DNA from: an uncultured Oscillospiraceae bacterium
GTDB taxonomy: Bacteria; Bacillota; Clostridia; UBA1212; UBA1255
Assembly: GCA_902462635.1 (NCBI GenBank)
Contig: CABQCN010000022.1
Coordinates: 1 to 10,064, forward strand
DNA: 10,064 nucleotides
Reading direction: 5' to 3'
The number at the start of each line of letters is the position of its first letter. Position 1 is the stretch's first letter. Both the position numbers and the translations under genes were made by a program. A model generated the notes under the pieces. That model did no database searches and was not told where the DNA came from. It saw nothing but the letters and a program-made list of their open reading frames with translations. Shown here piece by piece: positions 1 through 5,875 of the stretch.

Positions 1-1
1 G

Positions 2-343
2 TATGGAAACGGGAACCCGGAGCATGAAAATTATCGCTCCCTCGCTGACTTTTGTTATAACAACGGGAATATTGAAATTCGCATTCCCTGGCAGCTGCTC
101 AATGTAATGGATCCGTCTTCCAAACAGATTATCAATGATTTTTATGCGCTTCAGTCGATCTCTGCTGTGGATTTTGATGGATTCCATGTAGGCGCTGCAA
201 TTCTGAAACAAGGTGCTGCTTCTGTGCAGATCGATATGGCGGGTTATTATAATTACGCGGAATGGAATATGCCTACGTATCACGAGCGCTTGAAGCCGGC
301 GTATTACGAATTACAGGAAGCATTTATAACACTCGGAGCGTGA
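2..343 (+). CDS. C-terminal fragment of a surface glycoside-hydrolase-like protein, paralogue of the next gene
   Basis: The reading frame is open from base 2, so the gene starts upstream of the window and only its last 113 codons are seen. The fragment has no catalytic residues, and its function is inferred only from the paralogue downstream. Its first 35 residues align without gaps to residues 609-643 of the next protein, with about half identical. The shared blocks include ADF, E-R-I-P-W and LLNV, and the two proteins match again near their ends (YH-RLK---Y--L). This region looks like a beta-rich accessory domain, possibly CBM9/DOMON-like, placed after a catalytic barrel. The gene stops with TGA followed directly by an in-frame TAA (341-346). 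The next gene's GGAG (335-338) lies inside its last codons, so the two are probably co-transcribed and translationally coupled. Confidence 0.85.
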   Translation, partial: YGNGNPEHENYRSLADFCYNNGNIEIRIPWQLLNVMDPSSKQIINDFYALQSISAVDFDGFHVGAAILKQGAASVQIDMAGYYNYAEWNMPTYHERLKPAYYELQEAFITLGA

Positions 344-347
344 TAAG

Positions 348-2495
348 ATGTTCAAAAAAATATTGACGCTGCTGCTGATGTTGTGTCTGGTCTGCACAGC
401 TTCCTGTGCCGATCCCGGAAAAGAAAGCGGCAATACGGCGCCGCCGGCAGACAGCGAGGAATACGGCGTTACAGATGGGGGAATCCGTCTTTATTTTAAA
501 ACGGAAAATAAATTTTTCAGCAGACTTTCTTCCGGAGGAGGGAAAAAAGTTTATTTAAAAGGCGTCAATATGGGACTGACGGAGGCGACGACGTCGCTTG
601 AAAACCCGAATGTTTCGTATTCCACGTATATGGACTGGTTTGCGATGATTTCCGAGATGAACGCCAATACCGTACGCGTGTTCTCCGTGATGCCGCCGCA
701 ATTTTACAAAGCGCTGCGCGATTATAACGAGGGAAAAGCGCAGCCTCTATATCTGCTGCACGGCATCTGGTTCAATGAAACGTATATGGAGTCGATCGGC
801 GACGCCTATGACGGTACGGTGATTTACGATGCGTTTACGCGGGCGGCAAAGGAGACGGCCGATATCGTGCATGGCAGCAGCAATGATACGACATACGGTG
901 AAATTGTAAATGCAGTTTATGACTGTGATGTTTCCTGCTATCTGGCCGGATATATTCTGGGGTTGGAATGGACGCCGGATTTTGTGTCGAATACGAACAC
1001 GCATATCGATAAATCTTCCTATCAGGGGGAATATCTGTATACTTCTGAGCAGGCTTCTCCGTTTGAGGCGTTTTTATGCAGTGTCGGAAATGCGCTCATA
1101 AAATATGAAAGCGAAACGTACCGGGCGCAGGCGCCGGTGGCGTTTTTAAACTGGGCGACTACGGATGTGATCACGCATGCCAACGAGCCGTTCCCGGAAG
1201 AAGATGCAGTGTCCGTCAACAGCGAACATATTTTACCAGGGAACCGCTGTAAAGCAGGCTTATTCGCGGCAGTTGACGCGTATCCGTATTATCCGGAATT
1301 TATGAATCATGAACCCGAATATGTCTCGTTCCAAGATCCGGATACCGGGGAATCGAATCCGTACCGGGCCTATATCCGGGATTTGCTTTCCCATTGCAGC
1401 GTGCCTCTTCTCATTGCAGAGGTTGGTCTGCCTACGAGCCGCGGCGTTGCGCATTCTTCTGTCATGGGATATGACCAGGGCGGTCTTACGGAAGAAGAGC
1501 AGGGAAAATACGTCGGTAAAATGATGCAGGATATCTATGCGGAAGGCTGTGCGGGAGCGATGATCTTCTCCTGGCAGGATGAATGGTTCAAACAAACGTG
1601 GAATACCATAAAATACAGTCCGGACAACGCTTCCCTGCGCACGCCGAATGTACTGTCGGCTGAGCAGAGCTACGGGATTCTGGCAATGGAGCCGGGGGAG
1701 AAAACGGCTGTTTATTGTGACGGAAGTTACGGCGAATGGAGCGAGGCGGATTTCATAGGCAGTTCCGATGGATTCGATTTATATCTGAAATATGACGAAG
1801 GATATTTATACCTTTATGTGGCGCCGCCGGATGGCTATGATTTCGAACGGGACACGGTTTATCTTCCGATCCGTACCGTGGGCTTCGGCAGTATGCGGGC
1901 GGCGGATCTGAATCTGTCCTTTCGTGAGAATACTGATTTCCTGCTTGTATTGAACGGCAAAAACAATACCCGCGTACTTTGCGACGCCTATTACGACGCT
2001 TTTTACTATATATACGGAGTAATGCGTAAAATCGTGCCGTTAAACAACGCGTACGGCGTTTCCGGCGCCGGGATTTACCGTCCGATTTGTCAGTTCCTGA
2101 GCAATGAAATGGAATTGCCCGCGACGGGGGAATATATACCCGCGCAATATTACGAATCGGGCCTTCTGCGTTACGGAATCACGCATCCGGATCGGGAAGG
2201 GTACGATTCTCAGGCGGATTTCTTCGGATCTTCCGCCGGCGTGGAATTCAGGATCCCCTGGTATTTATTGAATGTATTGAATCCCGCAGCCGGTGTGGCG
2301 CTCGGAGATTTTCAGAAAGCCGGCGAATTGGTGTTTACGGATTTCAACACGCTCAAAATCGGGATTGCGGCGGATCCGGCGTCTTCCGTGCGGCTGTATG
2401 ATACCAAGTTTGAAAATAGTTCGGAAGTAAGCTATCACACGCGCCTGAAAAAATCATATGAAATATTGAAGCATATTCTTTTATCCATAGAATAA
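348..2495 (+). CDS. Exported GH-A-clan glycoside-hydrolase-like TIM-barrel protein with C-terminal beta-rich domain
   Basis: 715 residues. Residues 1-20 form a lysine-led hydrophobic signal ending TASC, compatible with a lipobox (Cys20 lipidated), although Thr at -3 is not ideal. A low-complexity Gly/Pro/Ser linker follows. Residues about 45-430 look like a (beta/alpha)8 barrel of clan GH-A: the early KGVNMG strand (71-76), MNANTVRVF (104-112), PLYLLHG (133-139), GLEW with candidate acid/base Glu207, LIAEVGLPTSRG with candidate nucleophile Glu358, and the late strand-8 block FSWQDEWF (407-414). Residues about 455-700 are beta-rich, starting with a DG-YGEWSEADF pattern like CBM9/DOMON modules. 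Expected role is hydrolysis or remodelling of an extracellular beta-linked polysaccharide. From memory, relatives are often annotated only as GH2-type TIM-barrel proteins near glycosyltransferases, so the substrate is unknown. The ATG is chosen for GGAG at 335-338 (9 nt spacing) and the signal peptide that follows. The gene is in an operon with the upstream paralogue. Confidence 0.85.
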   Translation: MFKKILTLLLMLCLVCTASCADPGKESGNTAPPADSEEYGVTDGGIRLYFKTENKFFSRLSSGGGKKVYLKGVNMGLTEATTSLENPNVSYSTYMDWFAMISEMNANTVRVFSVMPPQFYKALRDYNEGKAQPLYLLHGIWFNETYMESIGDAYDGTVIYDAFTRAAKETADIVHGSSNDTTYGEIVNAVYDCDVSCYLAGYILGLEWTPDFVSNTNTHIDKSSYQGEYLYTSEQASPFEAFLCSVGNALIKYESETYRAQAPVAFLNWATTDVITHANEPFPEEDAVSVNSEHILPGNRCKAGLFAAVDAYPYYPEFMNHEPEYVSFQDPDTGESNPYRAYIRDLLSHCSVPLLIAEVGLPTSRGVAHSSVMGYDQGGLTEEEQGKYVGKMMQDIYAEGCAGAMIFSWQDEWFKQTWNTIKYSPDNASLRTPNVLSAEQSYGILAMEPGEKTAVYCDGSYGEWSEADFIGSSDGFDLYLKYDEGYLYLYVAPPDGYDFERDTVYLPIRTVGFGSMRAADLNLSFRENTDFLLVLNGKNNTRVLCDAYYDAFYYIYGVMRKIVPLNNAYGVSGAGIYRPICQFLSNEMELPATGEYIPAQYYESGLLRYGITHPDREGYDSQADFFGSSAGVEFRIPWYLLNVLNPAAGVALGDFQKAGELVFTDFNTLKIGIAADPASSVRLYDTKFENSSEVSYHTRLKKSYEILKHILLSIE

Positions 2496-2508
2496 AAAAT
2501 CCATATTG

Positions 2509-2537
2509 TGGTAAAAATTCATATGATTACCATTTTT
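2509..2537 (+). terminator. Possible weak intrinsic terminator after the glycoside-hydrolase-like gene
   Basis: TGGTAA (2509-2514) and TTACCA (2527-2532) form a 6-bp stem around a 12-nt loop, followed at once by TTTTT (2533-2537). The stem is short and AT-rich, so termination may be partial. Its place, 14 bases after the stop codon and ahead of a new promoter, suits a transcript end. Confidence 0.4.
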
Positions 2538-2589
2538 GTAGAATGTATATAATGCTTATTGACGAATAATATATTAATAGAAGAATATA

Positions 2590-2618
2590 TTGACAACGGA
2601 AAAAGAAACGGTTATACT
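2590..2618 (+). promoter_or_regulatory. Sigma-A promoter for the NPGTG surface-protein gene
   Basis: A perfect -35 TTGACA (2590-2595) and TATACT as -10 (2613-2618) are separated by exactly 17 nt. The start point would fall near 2625, giving a leader of about 22 nt that contains the ribosome binding site AAGGAG (2631-2636). This placement rules out any translational start upstream of about 2625 for the gene that follows. No operator-like palindrome is seen over the hexamers. Confidence 0.85.
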
Positions 2619-2646
2619 TTGGTCAAAAGAAAGGAGTGCATGTTAC

Positions 2647-3522
2647 ATGAAAAAAAAGTTATTTTTATTGTTCGTAAGCGTAGCGGTTGCGGTTTCTCTC
2701 CTACTGCCGTTCTCCGTAGCTGCGGCGTCTCCGATGAGCGCTACTGCAAAAGCCGGCGACGCTGTTGTTGACGGGGTTATTTCCGAAGGGGAATATGGCG
2801 ATCCGTTTGTACTGAACAGCGAAAACGGAGCTACATGGGCCAATCTGCCTGCGATTACGACGCCGATTACATACCGCTTTGCGTGATCTGACAAAGGGCT
2901 TTATATCGCATTGTCTTATGCCGAATCGATTGATGGCGCATCCCAGCTCCAGATCAATTGTAATCCGGGAGGTCAGCTGACTGCAGGTCAGCAGGGGCTT
3001 TTTGTTACGATACAGCCCGGTGGTACGGTAATGCTGCACAATCACAATACGCCGCTGGGCGACGTGGACGCCGCGACGCTCGCAGTTGACGTTACTTCCA
3101 AAGTGACATTGGTTTCGAAAACTGCCGACGGTACCAAAACGACGGAAGTTTTAATTCCTATGGACGCGTTCCGCATCTCGGATGCTTCTTTCACTTTCTC
3201 TGCCGGAGAAATGGCTTGTTCCGCTTTTGCGGTTATCATGAAAGATGGAGCCGCGGCGGAAGTCGCAGCTGCAGTTTCCAGCGATTTATCCGACTGGACG
3301 ACCAGCAAACTCGGCCTTGGTACTTTGACACTGGCCGCCGCTTCGGGCGAAACACCGTCTACCGTGCCGCCTACCGAACAGCCGACGCAGGCGCCCACCC
3401 AGACGCCGGATAAAAACCCGGGCACGGGCGATTCCGGATGGCTGATTCCTTCTCTTTGCGTTGCAGCACTGGCAATTGCCGTGGTCGCAATCGTATATCG
3501 CAGAACAAAAATCAAGTTATAA
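2647..3522 (+). pseudogene. Sortase-anchored CBM9/DOMON-like surface protein, interrupted by in-frame TGA at codon 80
   Basis: The frame encodes 79 residues, a TGA (2884-2886), then 211 more residues in the same frame to a TAA. Residues 1-27 are a classic signal peptide (MKKK, hydrophobic core, AAA). Residues from about 37 carry VVDGVISEGEY, a typical start of a CBM9/DOMON-like sandwich. The interruption falls in the next strand, RFA-stop-SDKGLYIAL, where such domains usually have Trp (as in AW-D--LYIA). Residues 234-256 are a Pro/Thr/Gln linker, 257-261 NPGTG, 265-284 a membrane helix and 285-291 the basic tail RRTKIKL: a C-terminal wall-sorting layout. The product is therefore probably a wall-linked, glycan-binding or heme/sugar-type sensor protein. 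Start ATG 2647 is 10 nt after AAGGAG. TTG 2911 has a weak AAAGGG 12 nt upstream but would give a protein without a signal peptide, so it is an unlikely restart. As written, only a secreted 79-residue stub would be made unless the TGA is read through or is a sequence error. The intact promoter and terminator argue for recent loss. Confidence 0.75.
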
Positions 3523-3541
3523 TACATTAGGATAGAACGAT

Positions 3542-3577
3542 AAATCCCGGCCCGGAATGATCCGGCGCCGGGATTTT
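3542..3577 (+). terminator. Strong hairpin terminator after the surface-protein gene
   Basis: AAATCCCGGCCCGGA (3542-3556) pairs with TCCGGCGCCGGGATTT (3561-3576) around an ATGA loop, giving a 15-bp stem with a single bulged base. The A-run at the 5' foot and TTTT at the 3' foot (3574-3577) are typical of intrinsic terminators, although the T tract is short. It lies 19 bases after the stop codon and would isolate this unit from the next promoter. Confidence 0.85.
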
Positions 3578-3622
3578 ACGATTCTTCGCCATATTATTTT
3601 GTACAATAAAAGAGAGAAAAAT

Positions 3623-3665
3623 CAAAAGCGCGGGACCGTTTATAAGATGGCGAAAAACGCTTTTG
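3623..3665. repeat. 8-bp inverted repeat between terminator and next promoter
   Basis: CAAAAGCG (3623-3630) and CGCTTTTG (3658-3665) are exact inverted copies 27 nt apart. The right arm ends 28 nt upstream of the -35 box of the aldolase-dehydrogenase promoter. It could be a bipartite site for a DNA-binding regulator or chance. It lacks a T tract and so is not a terminator. The rest of 3578-3693 shows no gene or other structure beyond a TTGTACAA palindrome at 3599-3606. Confidence 0.3.
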
Positions 3666-3693
3666 TAAGAACCGGAAGATCTGAAACGTCAAG

Positions 3694-3722
3694 TTGACAA
3701 AAAAGGCCTTGAGTTATATACT
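3694..3722 (+). promoter_or_regulatory. Sigma-A promoter for the aldolase-dehydrogenase gene
   Basis: TTGACA (3694-3699) and TATACT (3717-3722) are spaced by 17 nt, the same hexamers and spacing as the promoter at 2590-2618. The expected start is near 3729, giving a leader of about 33 nt with AGGAGG at 3748-3753. An AAGGCCTT palindrome (3703-3710) sits in the spacer and could be an operator, but it is too short to claim. Confidence 0.88.
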
Positions 3723-3761
3723 TTATTAGTTGGAAAAATACTTCATCAGGAGGCTTTTTGT

Positions 3762-5732
3762 ATGTCTTTAACAAAAATAACGGAAATTTCAAACAAATAT
3801 GGAGCAAATCCTGAGTTTGTACTTGCCGGGGGCGGTAACACCTCGTACAAGGATGCGAAATTCCTTTATATCAAAGGTTCGGGTACAACTTTGGCGAATA
3901 TTACGGAGAATGGATTTGTAAAGATGAACCGTAAGAAATTGTCTGCGATGTTCAGCAAGCAATATCCGGAGAACGCGGCGGAACGAGAAGCGCAGGTTCT
4001 GGAGGACATGATGGACGCCAGAGAAAAAACGGAACAGTCCAAACGGCCGAGCGTGGAAACATTGCTTCACAATCTGATTCAGTATAAATACATTGTACAT
4101 ACGCATCCGTCGATGCTGAACGGTCTGACCTGCGGCGCGGACGGCAAAAAAATTGCAAAAGAGCTTTATGGCGATCAAGTGATCTGGATCGATATCATCG
4201 AGCCGGGATACGTACTTGCAGCGAAATTAAAGGAAGAAATGGACAAGTACAAAGCGGCGACGGGCAAAGACGCAGATATCATTTTGCTTCAGAATCATGG
4301 TGTGTTTATTGCTGCAAACAGTGAGCGGGAAATCCATAAAAAGACGAAGTTTGTATTCGAACAAATAGAAAGCCGAATCACGAGAAAACCGGACTTCAGG
4401 CCTGCCGAATATGACAAGGAGAAAGCCGCGTTGCTCGCTCCGGCCATTCGGATGCTTTTAAAAAGCGAAGAATCCTCTATCGTAACATTCCGTACCAATA
4501 AAGAGGTCCTGAATTTTGTAAAAGACGAAAAAGCATTTTACCCCGTATCCTCTGCATATTCACCAGACCATATCGTATATTGCAAGCCGTATGCGTTATT
4601 TATAAAAGCATCCGACGATATGGAACAGCAATATACGCTGATCAAAGAGGGCATTGCGGCATACCGGAAGAAAAACGGTTACGCGCCGAAAATCATCGCC
4701 ATTCAAAATCTCGGCTTCTATGCGTGGGGAACCAATAAAAAGAACGCGGATATTTGCGCGGAAGTATTTCTCGACGCCTGTAAAATCGGAGTGTATTCCG
4801 AATCATTCGGCGGTCCGCTTTTCATGACGCAATATATGATCGATTTTATCTGCAACTGGGAAGTCGAATCCTACCGTTCCAAAGTCAGCCTCGCAGGCGG
4901 CGCGGCGCTCAGGCTTAATGAAAAAATCGCAATCGTAACGGGAAGCGCGCAAGGCTTCGGGCAGGGAATTGCGGATGAAATGTTAAAACAAGGCGCAAAC
5001 GTCGTTATTGCGGATCTGAATTACGATCTGGCAAAAGCAAACAGCGACGCGATGAACGAAAAATACGGAAAAAATAGGACGATTGCCTGCAAAGCCGACG
5101 TCGGTAACGAAGACTTTGTCAAAGATATGGTATATACGACGGTGCTTGCATACGGCGGACTCGATATTTTCGTAAACAACGCGGGCATCGCGATTGCGGG
5201 AGCCCTCGAAGAAATGACGGTCCCAAAGTTTGAACTGGTCACGAAAATCAATTATACCGCATATTATATTTGTGCAAAATTCGCTTCCAGAATCATGAAA
5301 ATCCAGAATCAATTCGCTCCCGATTATAAAATGGATATCATCCAGATCAATTCAAAATCGGGTCTGGAAGGAAGCAACAAGAATTTCGCATATGCCGGCA
5401 GCAAATTCGGCGGCGTCGGCCTGACGCAGAGCTTTGCGCTGGAACTCGTACCGTACAATATCAAAGTCAACGCGATCTGTCCCGGCAATCTTCTCAACGG
5501 CCCGCTGTGGTCCGATCCGGAGAAAGGGTTGTTCGTACAGTATTTTAAAGCGGGAAAGGTACCGGGTGCAAAGAGCGTAGCCGATGTGCGCGCGTTTTAC
5601 GAAAACAAAGTTCCGATGCGCCGCGGATGCGAAATTACGGACGTCGCCAGGGCGATTTTCTATATTGTGGAACAAGAGTATGAGACGGGGCAGGCGATTC
5701 CGGTTACGGGCGGCCAGATCATGCTGAACTAA
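3762..5732 (+). CDS. Bifunctional class II aldolase / short-chain dehydrogenase fusion
   Basis: 656 residues, cytoplasmic. The N-terminal third is a class II aldolase/adducin domain: GGGNTS (23-28) for phosphate binding, zinc ligands His113 and His115 in VHTHP, and His179 in QNHG. A central segment (about 235-370) links to a Rossmann-fold SDR at about 384-656 with nucleotide motif TGSAQGFG (393-400), NNAG (472-475) and the catalytic set Ser531, Tyr544, Lys548 (Y-A-G-S-K), then the PG motif (574-575). This is the architecture of B. subtilis RhaEW/YuxG-type enzymes, which cleave L-rhamnulose-1-phosphate to DHAP and L-lactaldehyde and then oxidise or reduce the aldehyde. The length is slightly below that of those relatives (near 690). 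Alternative annotations in this family include sorbitol-6-phosphate dehydrogenase, so substrate and cofactor direction are open. The ATG has AGGAGG 8 nt upstream. The gene has its own consensus promoter and no rhamnose isomerase, kinase, transporter or regulator beside it. Confidence 0.88.
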   Translation: MSLTKITEISNKYGANPEFVLAGGGNTSYKDAKFLYIKGSGTTLANITENGFVKMNRKKLSAMFSKQYPENAAEREAQVLEDMMDAREKTEQSKRPSVETLLHNLIQYKYIVHTHPSMLNGLTCGADGKKIAKELYGDQVIWIDIIEPGYVLAAKLKEEMDKYKAATGKDADIILLQNHGVFIAANSEREIHKKTKFVFEQIESRITRKPDFRPAEYDKEKAALLAPAIRMLLKSEESSIVTFRTNKEVLNFVKDEKAFYPVSSAYSPDHIVYCKPYALFIKASDDMEQQYTLIKEGIAAYRKKNGYAPKIIAIQNLGFYAWGTNKKNADICAEVFLDACKIGVYSESFGGPLFMTQYMIDFICNWEVESYRSKVSLAGGAALRLNEKIAIVTGSAQGFGQGIADEMLKQGANVVIADLNYDLAKANSDAMNEKYGKNRTIACKADVGNEDFVKDMVYTTVLAYGGLDIFVNNAGIAIAGALEEMTVPKFELVTKINYTAYYICAKFASRIMKIQNQFAPDYKMDIIQINSKSGLEGSNKNFAYAGSKFGGVGLTQSFALELVPYNIKVNAICPGNLLNGPLWSDPEKGLFVQYFKAGKVPGAKSVADVRAFYENKVPMRRGCEITDVARAIFYIVEQEYETGQAIPVTGGQIMLN

Positions 5733-5782
5733 TGAAATTTATACATTCGGGGATACTGAATGTGTCACAGGAAAAACAGGCT

Positions 5783-5822
5783 CCGCAGCCGCGCCGGAAC
5801 ACCAAAAGGCGCGGTCTGGCGG
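5783..5822 (+). terminator. GC-rich hairpin between the aldolase-dehydrogenase and topoisomerase genes
   Basis: CCGCGCC (5789-5795) and GGCGCGG (5808-5814) form a perfect 7-bp stem with a 12-nt loop. CCGC (5783-5786) and GCGG (5819-5822) extend it past a small internal loop. Only AACTGTTTGTG follows, so the T tract is poor. It could be an inefficient terminator, an attenuator, or an RNA-stabilising element on a read-through message. I see no good -35/-10 pair between it and the next start codon, so the topoisomerase genes may depend on read-through or on a non-consensus promoter. Confidence 0.45.
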
Positions 5823-5875
5823 AACTGTTTGTGTAATGAAGAATCGTAGCCTTTGGATAAGATTGAGGAGGAAAA

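Noticed and set aside
2557..2591. Second promoter using TTGACG at 2559 and TATATT at 2586
   Set aside because: The spacing is 21 nt, too long, and the consensus promoter immediately downstream explains the gene.
2590..2646. Upstream start extending the surface-protein gene by 19 codons
   Set aside because: It lies on top of the promoter hexamers, lacks a ribosome binding site and would bury the signal peptide. ATG 2647 has AAGGAG and begins MKKK plus a hydrophobic core.
2884..2940. Selenocysteine insertion at the TGA
   Set aside because: No hairpin of suitable size and loop is seen just downstream, and the domain context predicts Trp rather than a catalytic Cys/Sec.
2911..3522. Independent gene starting at TTG 2911
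   Set aside because: TTG here is simply Leu inside a domain strand. Only a weak AAAGGG lies 12 nt upstream, and the product would have a wall anchor without a signal peptide. It is the second half of the interrupted gene.
3647..3697. 16-codon frame starting ATGGCGAAAAAC
   Set aside because: It has no ribosome binding site, overlaps the -35 box of the next promoter, and has no recognisable product.
5829..5863. Promoter directly upstream of the ParE-like gene (TTGTGT with TAAGAT or GGATAA)
   Set aside because: The hexamers match poorly and the spacings (20-23 nt) are too long to support a call.
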